Positions 54,060 through 62,264 of a stretch of DNA of 64,000 nt are shown here, in pieces. The DNA comes from Pseudomonas brassicacearum. GTDB lineage: Bacteria > Pseudomonadota > Gammaproteobacteria > Pseudomonadales > Pseudomonadaceae. The notes below the pieces were generated by a model. That model was not told where the DNA came from. It made no database searches and saw only the letters and a program-made list of their open reading frames with translations. The stretch lies in assembly GCF_003732225.1 (NCBI RefSeq), contig NZ_MOBJ01000019.1:1-64000 (forward strand), given 5' to 3'. Numbering within the stretch: position 1 is the first letter of the stretch; each line of letters starts with the position of its first letter. The translations under genes and the position numbers were made by a program.

Positions 54060-56315
54060 ATGCCCATTCTGCACACTCACCGTCCACATTATCTCGCCCT
54101 GGCTATCACCCTCGCCTTCGGCGGCATCGAAATGTCCCATGCTCAGCAAACAGAGTCTGCAGTTACCGAGACGAAGCCCCGCCCGGTTAAGGCCAAAAAA
54201 CCTGCGAAACCCAAACCCGACGCCCAGAACTCCGCTGGGCAGCCTATACCTGACGTTCTCACCATCACATCGGTGGAGTCGATCACAGCCGATAACACGC
54301 AACCCGTTCCCGCTAATGATCCTCTGCTCGTCGAAACGATGTATGACGTAAAAGAACCCACGGCCAGTGAAGGATTGATCGCTGCACTGACACCTGAACT
54401 CCCGGCGGAAGTGACGACCAATGCCCACAATGTGAAGCAATACGACCTTGCCGAACCCTCGGTCCAGGAGTTGTTCCGCGCATTCGCCATAGCACCCACC
54501 ACTTTTCACAGCCGAATCGCAACCGCCCTTGAGGCCACCGATGGCGTTGCCGCGAAGTACGGTGACGGCGATGACCTGATCGTCCTGACCAGCGGTGTTC
54601 GGCAGGAAGGCGTAATCGATGGCGGCGGTGGCTTGAACGGTTTGAAACTGAATGCCGTCGAGGGCGGCACACTGGGCGAAACCCGCAACTTCAGAGGACT
54701 GCTGGTCGAACAGGGTGTCTGGAGACTGACCGGCTCCGGCGACTTCAGTCATGGCGCCGGAGTTCTCAAGGACGCTGCCCTGTACAATCAGGGCAGTATC
54801 GCTGGCGATGTAGAGGTCGAATCCGGTGGCCTCTACGGCGGTGGCGGCTCAGTCAACAAGCTGTTTGTGTATGGCGGCTTGTCGGCCAATGCAGCTCTTG
54901 GCGCCGCCAAGGTTCGTCAGGATCTGTACCTGAACGAGGGCGCCGTTCTGTTCTATGACATTGACGCCGAAGGCCGAAGCGCTACCGTTGTTGTCGAGGG
55001 TACGGCAACCATCAGTGGCGCTACGCTAGCTATCAATGCGGCCAATGCCGATCACCCGCCGACCAGCGAGCATAGGGTGCTCCAGGCTGGCAACGTCGAG
55101 GGAACGTTCGCCACCGTCACCAACAACCTGGCGTACATGACGCCCACCCTGGCATACACCGACACCTCCATCGCCCTGACTTACGCCCGCAACGATATGT
55201 CGCTGGAAAGCGCCGCCACCAGCGACAATGCCCGCCAAGTGGCCAACAGCCTCGACTCAGATAAAAACGGCACAACGCAAACACCGAAGACCGTTGCGAA
55301 CAATGCCCTGCTCACCAGCAACATCGCAACGGCCGCGATAGCGCTGGAGCAACTGGCCGGCGGCAGCAATGCCAACCTCGCCAATGCCACTTTGAGTAGT
55401 GTCCGGCCGGTCAGCGCGAGCATGCTTTCGGCCCTGCGCGAGCTGAGTAACGATGCGAGCCTGCAGGATCGTTCGGCAACCGGTCACGATACCAACGGCA
55501 GGGTCTGGGTTCAGGCGCTGGGCAACTCCGCAACCCTCGATGACAAACTGGACGACAGCGCATTGCGGCAACGCACTCACGGGGTTGTGGTGGGGGCCGA
55601 CTGGTCACTCGACAATGAATGGCGCGTAGGCATACTCGGTGGCAAATCACAAACACGCCTGGACGGGGCGTTACTGGACGGCGATCTCGACAGCTGGCAC
55701 CTCGGCGCCTATGCCTTGCGCCAAAGTGGTCCGCTGGCCCTGCGCTTCGGCGCTACCTACGGCAGTCATGACGGTACGACCAAACGCAATATTGCCTTCA
55801 GTCGTTACAGCGACAGACTCAAAGGCAGCTACGACGCCAGCAGCCAGCAGATTTTCGCCGAAGTCGGTTACAACCTGAGCAGTGGCGCCCTGCAGGTCGA
55901 ACCTTTCGCAAGCCTCGGGTATGAACATTATCAACGCGACAGCTACCGGGAAAAAGGTGGCGATGCTGCGCTGAAAGTCGATGGACAAACCCAACGCAAC
56001 TTCAACAGCATCCTTGGCCTGCGCCTGGCACACCGCAGCGACCTGGAGAACGGCATGAGCCTGACCCCGCGCATGAGCGCCGGCTGGAAGCACACCTACG
56101 GCGATGTCAGCAGCCATGTACGTCAGACTTTTCTAGCAGGTAGCGAGACGTTCTACGTCGAAAGTATTCCACTGGATCGCAACAGCCTGACACTGGAAGC
56201 GGGGTTGGATCTGAGGGTCTCGAAACAGCACTCTTTGAGCGTTGCCTACAACGGTGAGATGAGCAACAACAGCCACGAAAACGGCGTGATGGGTCAGTGG
56301 CGGATGAGTTTCTAA
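54060..56315 (+). CDS. Type V autotransporter (short passenger, C-terminal beta-barrel)
   Basis: The 751-residue protein has a signal peptide (LALAITLAFGGIEMSHA), a Lys/Pro-rich spacer (about 38-60), a passenger of beta-helix character rich in Gly (about 180-370; LEVQGVW-like LLVEQGVWRLTGSGDFSHGA, and DVEVESGGLYGGGGSV), and a C-terminal barrel (about 475-751) that ends in Phe after GQWRM, as required for BAM assembly. No protease triad or RGD motif was noticed in the passenger. It would be surface-exposed, an adhesin or biofilm factor by analogy. AGGAAGAGG precedes the ATG. It lies alone between repeat-rich DNA and the convergent pycB gene. Confidence 0.9.
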   Translation: MPILHTHRPHYLALAITLAFGGIEMSHAQQTESAVTETKPRPVKAKKPAKPKPDAQNSAGQPIPDVLTITSVESITADNTQPVPANDPLLVETMYDVKEPTASEGLIAALTPELPAEVTTNAHNVKQYDLAEPSVQELFRAFAIAPTTFHSRIATALEATDGVAAKYGDGDDLIVLTSGVRQEGVIDGGGGLNGLKLNAVEGGTLGETRNFRGLLVEQGVWRLTGSGDFSHGAGVLKDAALYNQGSIAGDVEVESGGLYGGGGSVNKLFVYGGLSANAALGAAKVRQDLYLNEGAVLFYDIDAEGRSATVVVEGTATISGATLAINAANADHPPTSEHRVLQAGNVEGTFATVTNNLAYMTPTLAYTDTSIALTYARNDMSLESAATSDNARQVANSLDSDKNGTTQTPKTVANNALLTSNIATAAIALEQLAGGSNANLANATLSSVRPVSASMLSALRELSNDASLQDRSATGHDTNGRVWVQALGNSATLDDKLDDSALRQRTHGVVVGADWSLDNEWRVGILGGKSQTRLDGALLDGDLDSWHLGAYALRQSGPLALRFGATYGSHDGTTKRNIAFSRYSDRLKGSYDASSQQIFAEVGYNLSSGALQVEPFASLGYEHYQRDSYREKGGDAALKVDGQTQRNFNSILGLRLAHRSDLENGMSLTPRMSAGWKHTYGDVSSHVRQTFLAGSETFYVESIPLDRNSLTLEAGLDLRVSKQHSLSVAYNGEMSNNSHENGVMGQWRMSF

Positions 56316-56333
56316 AACACTGACAACCGCGGA

Positions 56334-56361
56334 CAAAAAAAAGGGGGGCACATGCCCCCCC
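56334..56361 (-). terminator. Intrinsic terminator after pycB
   Basis: GGGGGGCA/TGCCCCCC stem with a T run on the minus strand (A run on plus). Confidence 0.85.
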
Positions 56362-56393
56362 GAGGTAAAAGCGTTGCAGTCGAGGCTGTTAAA

Positions 56394-58202
56394 TCAGCCT
56401 TCGATCTCGATCAGGATCTCGCCCGGGTTGACCCGGTCGCCCTTGGCCACGTGGATGGCGGTGACTTTGCCTGCGATGGCCGCTTGCACTTCGGTTTCCA
56501 TCTTCATCGCTTCGGTGATCAGCACGGCCTGGCCGGCTTTCACGGTGTCGCCTTCCTTGACCAGCACATCGACGATGTTGCCCGGCATGGTGGTGCTGAC
56601 ATGGCCCGGTGCGCTGGCTTGCTTGCGCTTGCTGCTGCCGCCGCTGACGAATTCGTTGAGCGGCTCGAACACCACTTCTTCCGGCATGCCGTCGATGGAC
56701 AGGTAGAAGTGACGCTTGCCTTCGGCCTTGACGCCCACACCGGTGATGTCGACGCGGTAAGTTTCACCGTGAACGTCGATGACGAACTCGGTCGGTACAC
56801 CTTCGCCACCCGCCGAGGTCACGCCACCGGCTTCTGGAATCGGCAACAGCACTTCCGGAGTCAGGGTGCCGGCTTCGCGTTCTTCAAGGAACTTGCGGCC
56901 GATGTCCGGGAACATCGCATAGGTCAGCACGTCTTCTTCAGACTTGGCCAAGGCCCCGATTTCGCCGCGCAGCTTGGTCATTTCCGGTTTGATCAAATCC
57001 GCCGGACGGACATCGATGACTTCTTCGCTGCCGATCGCCTGACGGCGCAGTTTCTCGTTAACAACACCTGGCGCCTTGCCGTAGCCGCCTTGCAGGTAGA
57101 GCTTCACTTCGTTGGTGATGGTTTTGTAGCGCTCACCGGCCAACACATTGAAGAACGCCTGAGTACCGACAATCTGCGAAGTCGGGGTCACCAGCGGCGG
57201 GAAACCGAGGTCTTCGCGAACCCGCGGGATCTCGGCCAGCACTTCGCTCATGCGGTTCAGCGCGCCCTGCTCTTTCAACTGGTTGGCAAGGTTGGAAATC
57301 ATCCCGCCCGGCACCTGGTTGACTTGTACGCGAGTGTCGACGGCGGTGAATTCGCTTTCGAACTGGTGGTACTTCTTACGCACGGCGTAGAAGTACAAAC
57401 CGATTTCCTGCAGCAGTTCCAGGCTCAGGCCGGTGTCGAACTCGCTGCCTTTAAGGGCGGCAACCATCGACTCGGTGCCTGGGTGACTGGTGCCCCAAGC
57501 GAAGCTGGAGATCGCAGTGTCGATATGGTCGGCACCATTTTCGATGGCCTTGAGTTGGCACATCGCGGCCAGGCCAGCGGTATCGTGAGAGTGGACAAAC
57601 ACCGGCAGCGACTGCTCGGTTTTGAGAGCCTTGACCAATTCGCCAGTGGCGTACGGGGTCAGCAGGCCGGCCATGTCCTTGATCGCCACGGAGTCGCAAC
57701 CCATGGCTTCCATCTGCTTGGCTTGCGCCACGAAAGCCTCGATGGTGTGCACCGGGCTGGTGGTGTAGGCGATGGTGCCCTGAGCATGTTTGCCGGCAGC
57801 TTTCACCGCTTCAATGGCCACCCGCAGGTTACGCACGTCGTTCATTGCGTCGAAGATGCGGAACACGTCGATGCCATTCACCGCAGCCTTGGCGACGAAA
57901 GCTTTGACCACGTCGTCGCTGTAGTGGCGATAGCCCAACAGGTTCTGGCCGCGCAGGAGCATTTGCAGACGGGTGTTAGGCAACGCCGCGCGCAGTTTGC
58001 GCAGGCGCTCCCACGGATCTTCCTTGAGGAAACGTACGCAGGCGTCGAACGTCGCGCCGCCCCAGACTTCCAGCGACCAGTAGCCGACTTTGTCGAGCTT
58101 GTCGCAGATCGGCAGCATGTCGTCGGTGCGCATGCGGGTCGCGAGCAGCGATTGGTGGGCGTCGCGCAGGATTGTGTCAGTTACAAAGATCTTCTTGGAC
58201 AT
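56394..58202 (-). CDS. pycB: Pyruvate carboxylase subunit B (carboxyltransferase plus biotin carrier)
   Basis: The 602-residue subunit transfers CO2 from biotin to pyruvate. It begins MSKKIFVTDTILRDAHQSLL, with the metal-binding TLRD-like motif, KDMAGLLTPYATGELVKAL, and SHDTAGLAAM with the zinc-site His. The C-terminal lipoyl-type domain carries the biotin site EAMKME with Lys567. The start at 58202 fits the family (the upstream frame adds five residues). It is also annotated oadA in pseudomonads; the absence of oadB/G genes here supports a carboxylase rather than a decarboxylase pump. It lies 11 bp after pycA. Confidence 0.95.
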   Translation of the reverse strand: MSKKIFVTDTILRDAHQSLLATRMRTDDMLPICDKLDKVGYWSLEVWGGATFDACVRFLKEDPWERLRKLRAALPNTRLQMLLRGQNLLGYRHYSDDVVKAFVAKAAVNGIDVFRIFDAMNDVRNLRVAIEAVKAAGKHAQGTIAYTTSPVHTIEAFVAQAKQMEAMGCDSVAIKDMAGLLTPYATGELVKALKTEQSLPVFVHSHDTAGLAAMCQLKAIENGADHIDTAISSFAWGTSHPGTESMVAALKGSEFDTGLSLELLQEIGLYFYAVRKKYHQFESEFTAVDTRVQVNQVPGGMISNLANQLKEQGALNRMSEVLAEIPRVREDLGFPPLVTPTSQIVGTQAFFNVLAGERYKTITNEVKLYLQGGYGKAPGVVNEKLRRQAIGSEEVIDVRPADLIKPEMTKLRGEIGALAKSEEDVLTYAMFPDIGRKFLEEREAGTLTPEVLLPIPEAGGVTSAGGEGVPTEFVIDVHGETYRVDITGVGVKAEGKRHFYLSIDGMPEEVVFEPLNEFVSGGSSKRKQASAPGHVSTTMPGNIVDVLVKEGDTVKAGQAVLITEAMKMETEVQAAIAGKVTAIHVAKGDRVNPGEILIEIEG

Positions 58203-58213
58203 TGTTGTATTCC

Positions 58214-59629
58214 TCACAGGCCTGCGTGGGCGGCGATGGCGGCGGCGATGGCCAAGGCCAGCTCTTCGGGTTTGCGCTTGATCGAGTAGTTGGTCAGCTC
58301 GGGATGGCTTTCAACGAAGCTGGTGTTGAACTGACCGCTACGGAATTCCGGGTTACGCAGGATTTCCTGGTAATAAGCAGCGGTGGTCTTGACCCCTTGC
58401 AGACGCATGTCGTCGAGGGCGCGCAAGCCACGGTCCATCGCCTCTTCCCAGGTCAACGCCCAGACCACCAGTTTCAGGCACATCGAATCGTAAAACGGTG
58501 GGATGGTGTAACCGGTATAGATCGCCGTGTCGGTACGTACGCCGGGACCGCCGGGTGCGTAGTAACGGGTGATCTTGCCAAAGCTCGGCAGGAAGTTGTT
58601 TTTCGGGTCTTCGGCATTGATCCGGAACTGCAGCGCAAAACCGCGGTGCTGGATGTCTTCCTGCTTCACCGACAGCGGCAAGCCGGACGCAATGCGGATC
58701 TGCTCACGAACGATGTCGATGCCGGTGATTTCTTCGGTGATGGTGTGTTCCACCTGCACCCGGGTGTTCATCTCCATGAAGTACACCTCGCCCTCGGCGA
58801 GCAGGAACTCCACGGTACCGGCATTCTCGTAACCCACCGCCTTGGCCGCACGTACCGACAGGTCGCCGATGTAGGCGCGTTGCTCTGGTGTCAGCTGCGG
58901 GCTCGGAGCGATCTCGATCAGCTTCTGGTTGCGACGCTGGATCGAGCAATCACGCTCGAACAGGTGCACCACGTTGCCGAAGCTGTCGCCAAGGATCTGC
59001 GCTTCGATATGCTTGGGATTGACGATGCATTTTTCCAGGAAGACTTCCGCCGAACCAAAGGCCTTGGTCGCTTCGGAAATCACTCGTGGGAAGGCTTGTT
59101 CCAATTCTTCGCGGCTGTTGCAGCGACGGATGCCACGACCGCCACCACCGGAAGTGGCCTTGAGCATCACCGGGTACCCGATGCGATCGCCTTCGGTCAG
59201 GGCTTCGGCGATGTCGGCGACGTTGCCTTCAGTGCCGGGCGTGACTGGCACGCCAGCCTTGATCATGCTGCGGCGGGCTTCGGTCTTGTCGCCCATACGG
59301 CGAATGACTTCCGCCGACGGGCCAATGAATTTGATACCGCGTTCGGCGCAGATATCGGCCAGCTCGGCGTTTTCCGAAAGAAAGCCATAACCTGGGTGCA
59401 ACGCGTCGCAACCGGTTTCCACCGCCAGGTTCACCAGCTTGCGCGGGTTCAGGTAACCGGCCAGTGGCTCGGCACCAATGCTGTGGGCTTCATCGGCACG
59501 TTTGACATGCAACGCATGGCGATCGGCGTCGGAATAGATCGCGACCGAACGAATGCCCATCTCGGCGCAGGCACGTACGATTCGTACGGCAATCTCACCA
59601 CGGTTGGCAATCAGGATCTTTTTTATCAC
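58214..59629 (-). CDS. pycA: Pyruvate carboxylase subunit A (biotin carboxylase)
   Basis: The 471-residue ATP-grasp enzyme carboxylates biotin using bicarbonate and ATP. Landmarks are IANRGEIAVRIVRACAEMGI, HPGYGFLSEN, the Gly-rich ATP loop KATSGGGGRGIR, and the active-site stretch EMNTRVQVEHTITEEITGID. It resembles AccC but forms an operon with pycB, and its divergent neighbour is the LysR regulator pycR. Together they refill oxaloacetate. Confidence 0.95.
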   Translation of the reverse strand: MIKKILIANRGEIAVRIVRACAEMGIRSVAIYSDADRHALHVKRADEAHSIGAEPLAGYLNPRKLVNLAVETGCDALHPGYGFLSENAELADICAERGIKFIGPSAEVIRRMGDKTEARRSMIKAGVPVTPGTEGNVADIAEALTEGDRIGYPVMLKATSGGGGRGIRRCNSREELEQAFPRVISEATKAFGSAEVFLEKCIVNPKHIEAQILGDSFGNVVHLFERDCSIQRRNQKLIEIAPSPQLTPEQRAYIGDLSVRAAKAVGYENAGTVEFLLAEGEVYFMEMNTRVQVEHTITEEITGIDIVREQIRIASGLPLSVKQEDIQHRGFALQFRINAEDPKNNFLPSFGKITRYYAPGGPGVRTDTAIYTGYTIPPFYDSMCLKLVVWALTWEEAMDRGLRALDDMRLQGVKTTAAYYQEILRNPEFRSGQFNTSFVESHPELTNYSIKRKPEELALAIAAAIAAHAGL

Positions 59630-59765
59630 TTGGAGGTTCCCTTGAGCCGGTTGCTACCCACGACCTTGGACTGGGTCGGCGCGTGACTAAATGTTTCAAG
59701 CCAGTCGCACAGTCACACTAGCCCGCTCAAGGGATTAACAAAAATCAATAATAATTGGGTCAGGC

Positions 59766-59781
59766 ATAAGCAAAGACTTAT
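59766..59781. promoter_or_regulatory. Palindrome in the pycA-pycR gap
   Basis: ATAAG-N6-CTTAT between divergent genes, 37 bp from the pycR start; a plausible LysR-type site. Confidence 0.4.
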
Positions 59782-59818
59782 AGTTGAACGACCAGCCTGC
59801 GACCAGAGTCCCTAGATA

Positions 59819-60781
59819 ATGCGTAAGTCTTTGATGCGTATGACATTACGCCAACTTCAGATTTTCAATGAAGTCTGCGATTTGCGTTCCTACAGCCGTG
59901 CAGCTGACGAAATGTCGCTCACACAACCGGCCGTCAGCCTACAGATTCGTCAGCTTGAAGAGCTGATTGGTCAGCCTTTGTTCGATTATGTCGGCAAAAA
60001 GCTCTACATGACCGAAGCGGCTGAAGCGTTACAGCGCGCCAGTCGGGACATTTTCGGACGCCTGGAAAATCTCGATATGCAGCTCTCGGACATGCAGGGC
60101 TCGTTGCAAGGTCAGCTGAAACTGGCAGTGGAATCCAGCGCCAAGTACTTCGTACCGCACTTGTTTGCCGCCTTCAAGCGTCAGCACCCGGAAGTGAACC
60201 TGCAACTGACGGTGGTCAACCGCGGACAGGTGATCCGGCGTCTGTCCGATAACCGCGACGATCTGGTGATCATGTCCATGGTGCCGCAGGACATGGGCCT
60301 GGAGTTCTTGCCGTTCCTCAACAACCCGATCGTCGCCGTGGCGCCACCGGATCATCCGCTGTGCCACATGGGACCACTGCGCTTGCAGGATCTTGAGCCT
60401 TACACGCTGCTATTGCGCGAACCGGGTTCCGGGACACGACTGGCGTGCGAAGAATATTTCAAAGAGAAGCGCGTGCATTTTAACCAGACCCAGGAAGTCT
60501 CGTCGGCCGAAGCCCAGCGTGAATGCGTGGTGGCGGGTCTGGGCCTGGCCTTGTTGACGCGCCACGCCCTGAACCTGGAGTTGGCGACCGGCGGACTCAA
60601 GGAGCTGCCGGTCGAAGAGCTGCCGTTGTACCGCAGCTGGTGCCTGGTGCAGGCCAAAGCCAAACGCCTGTCACCGGTAGCGCATGCGTTCCTGGGGTTT
60701 ATCCGCAGTGAACGGGTGCAGATCAGCGCGCTGGTTGAGCGTTTCGACGCGAAGCTGCCGGTGTTGCCTGCCAATAGTTGA
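59819..60781 (+). CDS. pycR: LysR-family regulator PycR
   Basis: The 320-residue protein has the LysR helix-turn-helix (LRQLQIFNEVCDLRSYSRAADEMSLTQPAVSLQIRQLEE, residues about 9-48) and an effector domain of the CysB/CbbR-like kind (about 95-305). It is divergent from pycA, as pycR is in P. aeruginosa from memory, where it affects lung persistence and anaerobic traits. Control of pycAB is inferred from position. An alternative start is at the second or third Met; the first is kept by default. Its 3' end overlaps a small gene on the other strand by 59 bp. Confidence 0.92.
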   Translation: MRKSLMRMTLRQLQIFNEVCDLRSYSRAADEMSLTQPAVSLQIRQLEELIGQPLFDYVGKKLYMTEAAEALQRASRDIFGRLENLDMQLSDMQGSLQGQLKLAVESSAKYFVPHLFAAFKRQHPEVNLQLTVVNRGQVIRRLSDNRDDLVIMSMVPQDMGLEFLPFLNNPIVAVAPPDHPLCHMGPLRLQDLEPYTLLLREPGSGTRLACEEYFKEKRVHFNQTQEVSSAEAQRECVVAGLGLALLTRHALNLELATGGLKELPVEELPLYRSWCLVQAKAKRLSPVAHAFLGFIRSERVQISALVERFDAKLPVLPANS

Positions 60782-60932
60782 GTTCCAGATCCGGATATTC
60801 ACCGATCTCGGCCAGAAGCTGGCGGTGCTCGCAACGATCTTCAATTGCGCGGCGAAACGCCATGCGGCGCTGGTCTTCTTGCTGACGGCGGGTTTTGACT
60901 GCGCTGTTGCGTTCTTCGTAGTGCTGGGCCAT
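60723..60932 (-). CDS. Small basic protein, possibly PA3496-like
   Basis: The 69-residue, very basic and helical product (MAQHYEERNSAVKTRRQQED and RRAIEDRCEHRQLLAEI) has a good GGGAGA ribosome site. Its charged helix and acidic-aromatic tail (GEYPDLELNYW) recall the PA3496 family of small pseudomonad proteins, though weakly. It overlaps the end of pycR in convergent orientation. The case for being real rests on the ribosome site and composition. Confidence 0.55.
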   Translation of the reverse strand: MAQHYEERNSAVKTRRQQEDQRRMAFRRAIEDRCEHRQLLAEIGEYPDLELNYWQATPAASRRNAQPAR

Positions 60933-61041
60933 TTCGAGTCTCCCAAGGCGAGTACGGGAGTTTCAAGATAGGCGCGGAGGATGACGGTTTGGCGGCGCGG
61001 GGATTACAGGGATGTGAACTTTCGGCGCTTTCGAGGACGCC

Positions 61042-61132
61042 TTCGCGAGCAAGCTCGCTCCCACAGGTTCTGTGGTGTGCGCAGGATTTGTGCAACACAG
61101 CCGATCAATGTGGGAGCGAGCTTGCTCGCGAT
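61042..61132. repeat. REP pair (REPIN)
   Basis: Inverted REP copies about 43 bp apart, beyond the 3' end of the RpiR-type gene. Confidence 0.92.
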
Positions 61133-61158
61133 AAGGTCGGAACGACCTTCCAGCAGGA

Positions 61159-62025
61159 TCAATCGTCCAGCGCTTTGACCGATTTGGGCGACAGGCGCAG
61201 GCTGCGAAGGCTGCGTTTGACGCTTTTGAGGTGGTTGACCAGGCTCGGCCCACGCGCCATGGCCACGCCCATGGCCAATACGTCGATCACTACCAGGTGA
61301 GCGATACGCGAAGTCAGCGGCGTATAGATTTCGGTGTCTTCATGCACGTCGATCGCCAGGTTGACGGTCGACAGCTCGGCCAACGGCGTCTGGCTCGGGC
61401 ACAGGGTGATCAGCGAGGCACCGCTTTCACGCACCAGATTGGCGGTGATCAACAGATCCTTGGAGCGGCCGGACTGCGAAATGCAGATCGCCACGTCCGT
61501 AGGCTTGAGCGTGACCGCCGACATCGCCTGCATGTGCGGGTCGGAATAAGCCGCAGCGGTCAGCAGCAAACGGAAGAATTTGTGCTGGGCATCCGCTGCA
61601 ACGGCACCGGAGGCACCAAAGCCATAGAACTCGACGCGCTGAGCCTGCGACATGAGCGTCACAGCCTTCTGCAACTCCACCGGATCAAGCTTCTCGCGAA
61701 CCTCCATCAGGGTGTGCAGGGTGGTGTCGAAAATTTTCAGACTATAGTCGGCGACCGAATCGTCTTCGTGAATCGCGAATTGCCCGAAGCTCGCCCCTGC
61801 TGCCAGGCTTTGTGCCAGTTTCAGCTTCAAGTCCTGAAAACCCGAACAACCGATGGCGCGACAGAAGCGCACGATGGTCGGCTCGCTGATACCCACGCTG
61901 TGGGCAAGATCGGCCATGGAACTGTGCATCACAGCCGCTGGGTCAAGCAGCACGTGATCGGCAACCTTGAGCTCCGATTTGCGTAACAGGTGGCGCGACT
62001 GGGCGATGTGTTGCAACAGGTTCAA
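61159..62025 (-). CDS. RpiR-family regulator, HexR-like, with SIS domain
   Basis: The 288-residue protein has an N-terminal RpiR helix-turn-helix (LLRKSELKVADHVLLDP, then SMADLAHSVGISEPTIVRFCRAIG, residues about 13-60) and a C-terminal SIS sugar-phosphate domain (about 125-265; FYGFGASGAVAADAQHKFFRL and ICISQSGRSKDLL). It is similar to HexR, which senses KDPG and represses glucose-catabolism genes, but it is not next to zwf here. A perfect TTGTAGT-N3-ACTACAA palindrome lies 46 bp upstream and fits the HexR operator, so autoregulation is likely. From memory its position matches PA5438. Confidence 0.88.
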   Translation of the reverse strand: MNLLQHIAQSRHLLRKSELKVADHVLLDPAAVMHSSMADLAHSVGISEPTIVRFCRAIGCSGFQDLKLKLAQSLAAGASFGQFAIHEDDSVADYSLKIFDTTLHTLMEVREKLDPVELQKAVTLMSQAQRVEFYGFGASGAVAADAQHKFFRLLLTAAAYSDPHMQAMSAVTLKPTDVAICISQSGRSKDLLITANLVRESGASLITLCPSQTPLAELSTVNLAIDVHEDTEIYTPLTSRIAHLVVIDVLAMGVAMARGPSLVNHLKSVKRSLRSLRLSPKSVKALDD

Positions 62026-62071
62026 AGGGCAGGACTCATTGTTATTGGCAGACGCCGGGGATGTAGCAAGC

Positions 62072-62088
62072 TTGTAGTTATACTACAA
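62072..62088. promoter_or_regulatory. HexR-type operator
   Basis: TTGTAGTTATACTACAA, a 7-bp perfect inverted repeat with 3-bp centre, matches the TGTARTNNNANTACA form known for HexR. Confidence 0.7.
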
Positions 62089-62152
62089 GAATTCGCTTTT
62101 TGCCTGCTCAATGCGTAACTCGATACCCCTGTTTTGGCCGAGCACGCCCCAT

Positions 62153-62264
62153 GTAGCAGCTGGCGCAGCCTGCGTTCGGTTGCGCAGCAGCCGTAAAACC
62201 TGAGCTCGCGTTCGACGTCATTGCGACCGCTTCGCGCTCGGGCGCAGCCTTCGGTAGCGGCTAC
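62153..62264. repeat. Inverted repeat, GTAGCAGCTGGC family
   Basis: GTAGCAGCTGGCGCAGCCTG on the left and GGGCGCAGCC, GTAGCGGCTAC on the right. Its right end includes the stop codon (62261-62263) of the GGDEF-EAL gene. Confidence 0.7.

Noticed and set aside
56394-58202. Oxaloacetate decarboxylase sodium pump alpha subunit
   Set aside because: The oadA-type name applies by similarity, but no beta or gamma subunit genes are adjacent and the partner is a biotin carboxylase, so pyruvate carboxylase fits better.
56352-58289. 645-codon plus-strand frame opposite pycB
   Set aside because: Antisense shadow of pycB, whose biotin and metal motifs are intact.
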